Shown one piece after another: positions 15,915 through 22,834 of a stretch of DNA of 37,427 bases. The DNA is from TMED161 sp964532515 (GTDB lineage Bacteria > Fidelibacterota > Marinisomatia > SCGC-AAA003-L08 > D37C17), in the NCBI GenBank assembly GCA_964532515.1, contig CAZHKH010000005.1, positions 1 to 37,427 on the forward strand, in the 5' to 3' direction. Each line of letters begins with the position of its first letter. Position 1 is the first letter of the stretch. Under the pieces are notes generated by a model, which saw nothing but the letters and a program-made list of their open reading frames with translations, had not been told where the DNA came from and searched no databases. The position numbers and the translations under genes were made by a program.

Positions 15915-17337
15915 CTGAAGGGAAAAGGGGTGACAAAATAATAGACACGCTCATTGTAACTATCGTTGATCCAAATACAAACCAGGTCCATGAGACTCCG
16001 TGTGACTGCATAATAAAGACACTTATAACTCCACACAGGGAGGCGAGAACTAAATCAAGGTCCTTGGGCTTGATATTAAGCAATCTAAGCAGAAAGAGAC
16101 TAAGTAAAATCCCGTATGTAAAGGATGCAATCCTCAGCCCTGTTATAAGCAGTAAATTATTACTCTCATCAAAAACAGATGCAATAAAGATTAGCGCAAA
16201 TGCCCAAAAGACACTAACCAATTTAGATAGATTAATATTATCCTTAACATCTAGAACATCCCTGAGCGTTGAAGAGGATAATGAATTAATGGATGAGCTG
16301 AGTGTAGACATCGCAGCAGAAAGAACGCCCACAAGCAGAATACCCCTTACTCCATTTGGAAGATAGGAGTTAATAAGAAGCGGAAGTTCTCTATCCTTCA
16401 ACACATTAAAACTGCCATCAAGGTAGTATGGAGCCACACTCGAATTCACTGCGGTTAAATCAACAAGCTGAAAGTATTGATGTAAAAGGGTTCCCACCAG
16501 TAAAAAAATTGAGAATTGAATAAAAACAAAAATACCGCTGCCTACCATTGCTTTTCTTGCTGATGATAAATTTTTACAGGAAAGGGCCCTCTGAACCATC
16601 ATATAGTCAACTCCATGAGAAGCAAAGGAAAGAAATGTCCCTCCAATAAGGCCATTAATAAACAGAGTGCTATCAGTTAGTAGAGATCCATTAAAATTAA
16701 AAATTGATGAAATCGAATTTTCTATTGATGATGATACCAAATCAGATGGGATGTTTGTATAAAGAAAATACATTGCTAGTAAGCCACCCACCAGATAAAG
16801 AAGAAACTGAATGCTGTCAATCCAGAGTATTGATCTGATTCCGCCAAAATATGAATAAATTAGTGTCACAATCCCAATTACAAATACAGAGGGAACGATT
16901 CCCCAGCCTGAGAGAATATTAAATATAATGGCAGTCGCCAGGAACCTTATTCCATCGGCTAGCAGACGAGTAAAAAGAAAAATGATAGATGATAATTTTT
17001 GAACAGGTTTCCCAAAGTAGCCACCTATCACCTCATAGATTGATATTATATCATTGGAAAAGTATTTTGGTAAAAGGAAGATTGAAACAAGTAACCTTCC
17101 TATAATATAACCCAACGCAAGCTGAAGGAACCACCATCCCGATCGATAGGCAAGACTAGGGACGCTTATAAATGTTAATACCGAAGTCTCAGTGGCAACA
17201 ATTGAGAACATCGCAACCGGCCACGGAATAGTTCCGCCCGCTTTGTAGTAGTCAGATGAGCTGGTGTTAGATTTACTAAAATAAAATCCTATTCCTAAAA
17301 AAACTGAAAAGAATAGTATTATTATAAATAAATCCAA
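15907..17337 (-). CDS. Sodium:solute symporter (SSS family), second copy
   Basis: A 476-residue membrane protein with about 13 helices, clearly distinct from the first symporter copy. The opening LFFSVFLGIGFYFSKSNTSSSDYYKAGGTIPWPVAMFSIVATETSVLTFISVPSLAY and the YSYFGGIRSILWIDSIQFLLYLVGG segment are SSS hallmarks. The start is TTG at 17335-17337 just after the stop of the NagZ-fusion gene; no ATG is available. It lies between the two glycosidase genes of the cell-wall sugar cluster, so an amino-sugar cargo is likely. A comparable sodium-driven MurNAc importer (MurT) has been described in Tannerella as I recall it; whether this is an ortholog cannot be judged by eye. Confidence 0.9.
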   Translation of the reverse strand: MDLFIIILFFSVFLGIGFYFSKSNTSSSDYYKAGGTIPWPVAMFSIVATETSVLTFISVPSLAYRSGWWFLQLALGYIIGRLLVSIFLLPKYFSNDIISIYEVIGGYFGKPVQKLSSIIFLFTRLLADGIRFLATAIIFNILSGWGIVPSVFVIGIVTLIYSYFGGIRSILWIDSIQFLLYLVGGLLAMYFLYTNIPSDLVSSSIENSISSIFNFNGSLLTDSTLFINGLIGGTFLSFASHGVDYMMVQRALSCKNLSSARKAMVGSGIFVFIQFSIFLLVGTLLHQYFQLVDLTAVNSSVAPYYLDGSFNVLKDRELPLLINSYLPNGVRGILLVGVLSAAMSTLSSSINSLSSSTLRDVLDVKDNINLSKLVSVFWAFALIFIASVFDESNNLLLITGLRIASFTYGILLSLFLLRLLNIKPKDLDLVLASLCGVISVFIMQSHGVSWTWFVFGSTIVTMSVSIILSPLFPSDE

Positions 17338-17343
17338 AATAAC

Positions 17344-20190
17344 CTACAAAATCGCCTTCATTACTTCAGTATGGAACTGTCTTCTTATCGTATACATCCC
17401 TGGATTCTCTCGTGTGGGATGCACTCGGTTTGTTAAAAGAACAACAATGATATTATTTTCTTCATCAACCCATAGAGATGTTCCCGTGAAACCTAGATGA
17501 CCATATGAATGATCTGAAAAATAATCACCCGCAGAGCTTCGTCCATTTCTGCTTGGTGTATCCCAGCCCAAAGCTCTATCAGAGCCAGGTGGAAGCTCTT
17601 GCCTTGTTGAGAACTCTTCAATTCTATCATATGAAAGAATTCGATTTCCAAGCCATACTCCATCATTTAAAAATAACTGGCCATACTTTGCAAGATCATA
17701 TGAATTTGAAAATACTCCTGCATGGCCTGAGACTCCATCTAGTAGGTAGGCATTTTCATCATGAACCTCACCAACAAGAAGTCTATTCCTAAAATAATCA
17801 TCTACCTCAGTTGGAGCAATATTATACTTTATTGAATCAATTGGATTGTAACTGGTATTTTCCATTCCCACTGGCTCAAATATCCATCGATTGCAAAGAG
17901 CATCTAACGAATTATGTGATACTATCTCAATAATATCCATAAGAACAATAATACCCAGGTCACTGTACTGGTGTTTATCTCCTGGATTAAAATCAAGTTT
18001 TGATCGAAGAATTTCATCAAGCATCTGTTTTTTTTCCATATTTGGGTCCTGCTTATAAAATTCAACAAATGGCTTTAAACCTGAAGAATGGGTCAGCAAA
18101 TGCTTTATTGTAATTTCTCCATTTGGAGTATTGTATAAAAATGGATAGTACTGGTCAAGTGTATGGTCTAAAGATAATCTTCTCTGATCTATAAGCTTCA
18201 TCGCAACTGGAGTCACAGACAGAACCTTTGTGATTGATGCAATATCATAAATAGTGCCATCATCTACAGAGCGCGAGTTATTATCATAGCTAATCTTTCC
18301 AAAAGATTCCTGGGCAATAAGTTGATTGTCTTTTACAACCATAACCTGCGCGCCAGGAAAAATTTTTGATGATATCCCCTGGTTGATGACATCCCAGGCA
18401 ACCTTTAGATCATAAGAGTTTTTGTTTATATCAAAACTGAATCTTCTTTTATTAATCTGAATCCCATGGCCCCTGCTATATTTTTTACTGAGTGTGACAG
18501 GAAGCTTTCCTTCAATGCTGCTTCTTCCCCACAATGCATTTGCTGCAGCTTTAATCGATATACTCCCATATCCATAGGCGCACATATAGGCATCCAAAGA
18601 ATCGTAGGAAGGCAAGTAGGGACTTCCGAAGCTAATCCCCACGGTTGGAATGTTTTCTGATTTTAAACGCTCTAGCAATCGAGCGTGACTCGCATCTATA
18701 GTTGACTCTCCCTTGTCCATTCTGATTCTAATCAGCATTGAGACAACCACTACGCTACTGCCCTTCAAGTCTTGAACAATGCTGTTGATTCTATTGTCAC
18801 TGAGTTCTTCATTAATAAATATTCTTTTAACGTTTCGATGAGTTCGTTTTAAATCTTTATCAAATGTTTTTAAGAAACTATTCGCGTCATCATCGGTAGT
18901 TAGAATTAGATGAGTAATTTTTTTGAGCTTTGATGCTTTTAGTGGGATTAGACTCTTTTGATTTTTTACTAGAGTAATAGACTTGTTTGCGATGTACTGC
19001 GCAGTTTTTTTATTCTTTGACAAACCCACATTGTTCTCTACCTCTTCCCAGTTAACTATATTATTTTTTAGAATTCCTAGTTCATATTTTTTAGCCCATA
19101 TTTTTTTTACAGACTCATCAATTCTCTCTTCAGATATGCGACCATTTGCTACCGCATCGTAGATAGCGTTAATCGCTAACCGAACATCTACTGGCAACAA
19201 TATAATATCTGCACCAGACTCAAGGGCTCTAACACAAGCCTCTCCAGCTGATGATGACTTTGTAATTCCACCCATTTCAAGGGCATCTGTAACTACAATA
19301 TTTTTGAATCCTAATTCATCTTTTAATAAATCAGATGAAATCATTTTTGAATGAGAAGCAGGAAGCCCTGAAGGATCCAATCCTGGCATAGATATGTGCC
19401 CCACCATAATCATTCCTACATCAGCATCAATCGCCCTTTTAAATGGATATAACTCCATTTTATTAAATTCTTCCTTTGTCCCAAGTATGGTTGGAAGTGA
19501 GGTATGGCTATCAGTCGATGTATTTCCATGTCCTGGATAATGCTTTGCACAGGCAACGGCCCCTCCATCTTGAATACCTTTTATAAATGATGAACCAAAT
19601 GCTGATACCATCTGTGGATCATCACTATAAGCTCTGAAGTTAATAATTGGATTATCAGGATTATTATTTATATCCATCACAGGTGCAAAAATCACATGAA
19701 TTCCCATTGATAATGCTTCTCTAGCGGTAATCTGTCCCTGTTTATATGCAAGGGTGCTGTCTCCTGTTGCAGCAATTGCCATATTAGATGGAAACAACGT
19801 TCCCCCACTCATCATCTGCCCCAATCCTCTTTCTAAATCTGATGCAACTAATAGAGGTGTATCTGCCCATGTCTGAAAATCTCTAATATTGTAGTAGGTA
19901 CCATGAATGCTTCCAGAGAATGAAATGATGCCACCCACTCCATCTTCGGAAATCCATTTTTTTAAATTTCTTTTATAGTAACTCTCTGAATTATAAAACT
20001 TTCCATTGATTCGAACCATAATGAGTTGAGCTATTTTCTTTTTCAAATCAAGCTGCTTCCATCCATGCCGATCTACGTTACTGATAACATTATGAGAGAA
20101 TGGATTCTCAACCATATTAAATGATGATGCAAAAATATTAATAGTAGCTATAGCTAGAACTAGCAGATATGATATATATTTAATTTTCAT
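17344..20190 (-). CDS. NagZ-type GH3 beta-N-acetylglucosaminidase fused to a beta-lactamase-fold serine hydrolase
   Basis: A 948-residue exported protein (signal peptide at about 1-21, MKIKYISYLLVLAIATINIF). The GH3 part (about 45-585) has the NagZ signature AKHYPGHGNTSTDSHTSLP, with the loop His/Asp pair used by NagZ as acid/base near residues 227-229, and the nucleophile Asp302 in VVTDALEMGG. A GH3 C-terminal domain follows. The second enzyme part (about 595-948) is a class C beta-lactamase-like domain with SITK (Ser652, Lys655), YSD (742-744) and HLGFTG (898-903). It should cut GlcNAc from wall fragments and hydrolyse an amide or ester, as AmiE does for MurNAc-peptide in Bacillus. Such fusions occur in Bacteroidetes. 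It overlaps the kinase stop as ATGA. Confidence 0.92.
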   Translation of the reverse strand: MKIKYISYLLVLAIATINIFASSFNMVENPFSHNVISNVDRHGWKQLDLKKKIAQLIMVRINGKFYNSESYYKRNLKKWISEDGVGGIISFSGSIHGTYYNIRDFQTWADTPLLVASDLERGLGQMMSGGTLFPSNMAIAATGDSTLAYKQGQITAREALSMGIHVIFAPVMDINNNPDNPIINFRAYSDDPQMVSAFGSSFIKGIQDGGAVACAKHYPGHGNTSTDSHTSLPTILGTKEEFNKMELYPFKRAIDADVGMIMVGHISMPGLDPSGLPASHSKMISSDLLKDELGFKNIVVTDALEMGGITKSSSAGEACVRALESGADIILLPVDVRLAINAIYDAVANGRISEERIDESVKKIWAKKYELGILKNNIVNWEEVENNVGLSKNKKTAQYIANKSITLVKNQKSLIPLKASKLKKITHLILTTDDDANSFLKTFDKDLKRTHRNVKRIFINEELSDNRINSIVQDLKGSSVVVVSMLIRIRMDKGESTIDASHARLLERLKSENIPTVGISFGSPYLPSYDSLDAYMCAYGYGSISIKAAANALWGRSSIEGKLPVTLSKKYSRGHGIQINKRRFSFDINKNSYDLKVAWDVINQGISSKIFPGAQVMVVKDNQLIAQESFGKISYDNNSRSVDDGTIYDIASITKVLSVTPVAMKLIDQRRLSLDHTLDQYYPFLYNTPNGEITIKHLLTHSSGLKPFVEFYKQDPNMEKKQMLDEILRSKLDFNPGDKHQYSDLGIIVLMDIIEIVSHNSLDALCNRWIFEPVGMENTSYNPIDSIKYNIAPTEVDDYFRNRLLVGEVHDENAYLLDGVSGHAGVFSNSYDLAKYGQLFLNDGVWLGNRILSYDRIEEFSTRQELPPGSDRALGWDTPSRNGRSSAGDYFSDHSYGHLGFTGTSLWVDEENNIIVVLLTNRVHPTRENPGMYTIRRQFHTEVMKAIL

Positions 20191-21164
20191 TTTTTATTTT
20201 CTCTGATGATATCGTTTATATTTATCTTCATTCCAAGCATCTTTGCTGACATTAACCCCGGATAGTAAGAGGTTGATATCGTAGGAAATAGCCACTTAAT
20301 ACTTTTAAAATCAAAGCTAAGCGCATCTGCTAAAGATTTCCTGAATAGTGCATTATTAATTACACCTCCATTGGCTATTATAATCAATTCATCGTTAATG
20401 TATGAGATCTGATCACAAAGAAAAATTATCATGTCAGCGATATGCTGGCTCCCTTGTTGTACAATCGAAATAGCAATTTCGTTCCCAGATTTCGCAAGAT
20501 CAAATAACGGATTACAAATTGATGCAATTTTTCTATATCTATCAGCTGATTGCATGATGGAGTCAATCGCAAGATTCAACTCATTGGAATCAAAAAAATT
20601 AAGTGTCATATCTAAGAGCTCATTAAATTCTTCCTCATTGTGATCTTCATTTTTATTAAATGATAATTTAATCATCAGTTCTTTCCCCATCCAAAATCCA
20701 CTCCCAGGGTCCTGATCTAGTCCAAGGCCTCCAACCTTCTCTATTTTATTCTCAATATTTCTACCCAAGCATATGGCTCCAGTGCCAACGCTCACAAGCA
20801 CAGCGCTATTATCTGAGCAATTCATTTCAAAAATTGGATTAACATCACTTGTTAAATGAGTTCTAGATGAAATATTACACTCTTCGAGCCTTTTAAATAA
20901 CATTTCTCTTGCGGCATCATCTGAAATTCCTGCTAAACCTAAACTGAAATGACTGATATCATCATATGAAAGTTTTGCTTTGGTCAGTAACTCAGATATA
21001 GTAGATACAACTCGTTTTGTTGAATTCTCGCAATCAATCGCTATGTTGGCTCCTTCTGATACATCAAGAGAGGAAATGGTTCTTCCAGTTTCATTAAATA
21101 TAACGGACCTTATATTTGATGCTCCTGAATCAAGGCTTAAGATGTTATGTATTTTATTTTTCAA
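20187..21164 (-). CDS. BadF/BadG/BcrA/BcrD-type amino-sugar kinase (GlcNAc or MurNAc kinase)
   Basis: A cytoplasmic ATP-dependent sugar kinase of the acetate kinase/hexokinase fold. The phosphate-1 loop is ILSLDSGASNIRSVIF at about residues 8-23; SLGLAGISDD and the adenosine-side VSVGTGAICLGRN follow, then GGLGLDQDPGSGFWMG, the usual GDEGSG motif of GlcNAc kinases in altered form, and IIIANGGVINN. At 325 residues it is of normal length. The start is TTG at 21162-21164, directly after a stop in its own frame and 2 nt after the ABC permease stop. Genes of this family include N-acetylglucosamine kinases and the Clostridium/Tannerella MurK. Placed beside the NagZ fusion it probably phosphorylates GlcNAc and/or MurNAc after uptake. 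Confidence 0.87.
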   Translation of the reverse strand: MKNKIHNILSLDSGASNIRSVIFNETGRTISSLDVSEGANIAIDCENSTKRVVSTISELLTKAKLSYDDISHFSLGLAGISDDAAREMLFKRLEECNISSRTHLTSDVNPIFEMNCSDNSAVLVSVGTGAICLGRNIENKIEKVGGLGLDQDPGSGFWMGKELMIKLSFNKNEDHNEEEFNELLDMTLNFFDSNELNLAIDSIMQSADRYRKIASICNPLFDLAKSGNEIAISIVQQGSQHIADMIIFLCDQISYINDELIIIANGGVINNALFRKSLADALSFDFKSIKWLFPTISTSYYPGLMSAKMLGMKININDIIRENKK

Positions 21165-21166
21165 TT

Positions 21167-21895
21167 CTATTTTCTAAGAACTTTATGACTCACAATTAAA
21201 TTAACAACAAAAACAATCATTGAAATTATAAATACAATTACCGATGGATATACAATCGATGAATCAATGGTAATGATATTTTGAATATTAAGTATGGTGT
21301 AGTATAATGGTGAATAATAAAAAAAATCAGGAGCTCCATCAAGCGGAATAAATAATCCTGATCCAAATAATAAAAATATAATAAGAATACTGTTTATAAG
21401 TGTTCGGATAAGAGAGCTATTAGCAATCAATCCAACGAATATTGCCATATTTGACACTATCACTATTATTGGTATAGCATAGATTATAATCAATATAATA
21501 TCTAGAATAAGAAGATTGCTACTATTTAGTAGCTGTGTCAAAACAATTGAAAATAAAAATTGAACTAGCCCGATAGCGCTAGACCACAGTACAATCGAAA
21601 TTAAATGTTGAATGTTGGTTTGAGGAGAACTGAGTATCATATTTGAAAAATTACTTTTATCTTTGTATTTGAGAATTGAGTGTAATGATGCTATGTAGGC
21701 AATGAGTGAAGATGTAAATATTGCGTTGCCAATAGATGACCAGTTTAAATAATTGATAACATCTGTTTTTATCTGGTATGATAGAGGAATAGAAATAAAA
21801 AGATACACGCTCATGGGAAGCAATGTCCATATACATATATAAGAAATTAAATTATGCTTCAAAATATAAACTTCACGTTTTAATAAAGCCATCAT
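21167..21895 (-). CDS. ABC-2 type transporter permease
   Basis: A 242-residue membrane protein with six predicted helices and a short cytoplasmic N-terminus (MMALLKREVYILKHNL), the layout of ABC-2 export permeases. I use ATG at 21893-21895, which overlaps the ATPase stop as TGATG; a longer frame to 21946 would overlap the ATPase gene by 52 nt and add an unlikely Trp/Arg-rich lead. It pairs with the ATPase just upstream. The cargo is unknown; ABC-2 exporters handle lipids, polysaccharides, drugs or small peptides. It sits directly before the amino-sugar kinase, but co-transcription is the only link to that pathway. Confidence 0.85.
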   Translation of the reverse strand: MMALLKREVYILKHNLISYICIWTLLPMSVYLFISIPLSYQIKTDVINYLNWSSIGNAIFTSSLIAYIASLHSILKYKDKSNFSNMILSSPQTNIQHLISIVLWSSAIGLVQFLFSIVLTQLLNSSNLLILDIILIIIYAIPIIVIVSNMAIFVGLIANSSLIRTLINSILIIFLLFGSGLFIPLDGAPDFFYYSPLYYTILNIQNIITIDSSIVYPSVIVFIISMIVFVVNLIVSHKVLRK

Positions 21896-22821
21896 CACTC
21901 TAGTCCATTCTCTACTAATCCAAGATACAAATCTAGAAGCTTGCAAAATGAAATATCTATGTCAACAATCTCAGAGTTAATTACACTTTTTAAAACTCTG
22001 AAGAAATCTTTTTTGTCATTTGAATAAAATTCCAAAGAATTTCCATTTAGTAATGGCTTTAGAACCTTTGGCATTTCTTGCAGGGGAGCTAAGATATCGT
22101 CTAAGGGAGCATCTTTGAATCGTATCTCATATTTTGAAAGCCCTTTCGTGGCGCCTACAAGTTTTTCAAACGTTCCATCCATTTTAATATCACCCTTGTG
22201 AAGGATTGATATCCTATCTGCAAACTTTTCTGCTTCACCAAAATCTTGAGTTGTAAATAGTATCGTTTTATCCTTTCCAATTCTATCTAGAATATTCCAT
22301 ATCTTTGTCTTATACTGTGGGTCCATCCCTTTAGTCGGCTCATCAAGAATAAGAATCTTGGGATCATGGAGCAGAGCCCTGCTGAATTGAATACTTCGCA
22401 AGAGCCCTAAAGATTGATGAGTTGGCTTCTCCAGTAGAATATTATTATAATTAAATATTTCAGAAAAATTTTGTATTCTTGATTTAGCTTTGCTGCTAGG
22501 CACACCATAGAGCTCAGAGTACACAATTAGATTCTCATAGATTGACATCTCAGTATCTAGGTCTACATACTGAGGCATATACCCTGTGACCATCCTTGTT
22601 TCTTGGGCTCGAGTGCTTATATCCTTACCATGGATATAGGCGACCCCTGCATCCTTTTCAATGAGTCCAACGAGTATCTTTAGTATAGTAGATTTTCCAG
22701 CACCATTTTGGCCAATAATAACATGATTGGAATTATTCTCAACTCCAATAGACAAGTCTGCTAAAATGATTTCACTATCAAATTTCTTTGCTAGTGACTT
22801 TAATGTAATTGAAGCTTCCAA
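21895..22821 (-). CDS. ABC transporter ATP-binding protein with degenerate signature and switch residue
   Basis: The 308-residue ATPase has Walker A GQNGAGKS (37-44), a Q-loop Gln84 and Walker B ILILDEPTKGMDP (157-169). Two catalytic elements deviate: the LSGGQ signature is QSLGL (136-140), keeping only Ser and Gly, and the switch His is replaced by Gln192 (FTTQDFGEAE where THD or THS is usual). A C-terminal tail of about 90 residues follows, as in ABC-2 family ATPases. The start is TTG at 22819-22821 with AAAGGA about 8 nt upstream, in the 13 nt between it and polA. It forms an exporter with the next gene. Reduced or altered ATP hydrolysis is possible. Confidence 0.88.
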   Translation of the reverse strand: MEASITLKSLAKKFDSEIILADLSIGVENNSNHVIIGQNGAGKSTILKILVGLIEKDAGVAYIHGKDISTRAQETRMVTGYMPQYVDLDTEMSIYENLIVYSELYGVPSSKAKSRIQNFSEIFNYNNILLEKPTHQSLGLLRSIQFSRALLHDPKILILDEPTKGMDPQYKTKIWNILDRIGKDKTILFTTQDFGEAEKFADRISILHKGDIKMDGTFEKLVGATKGLSKYEIRFKDAPLDDILAPLQEMPKVLKPLLNGNSLEFYSNDKKDFFRVLKSVINSEIVDIDISFCKLLDLYLGLVENGLE

Positions 22822-22834
22822 TTGCTATTCCTTT

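Noticed and set aside
21895..21946. Longer N-terminus of the ABC permease
   Set aside because: It would overlap the ATPase gene by 52 nt and reads unlike the family; the ATG at 21895 forms a TGATG junction.
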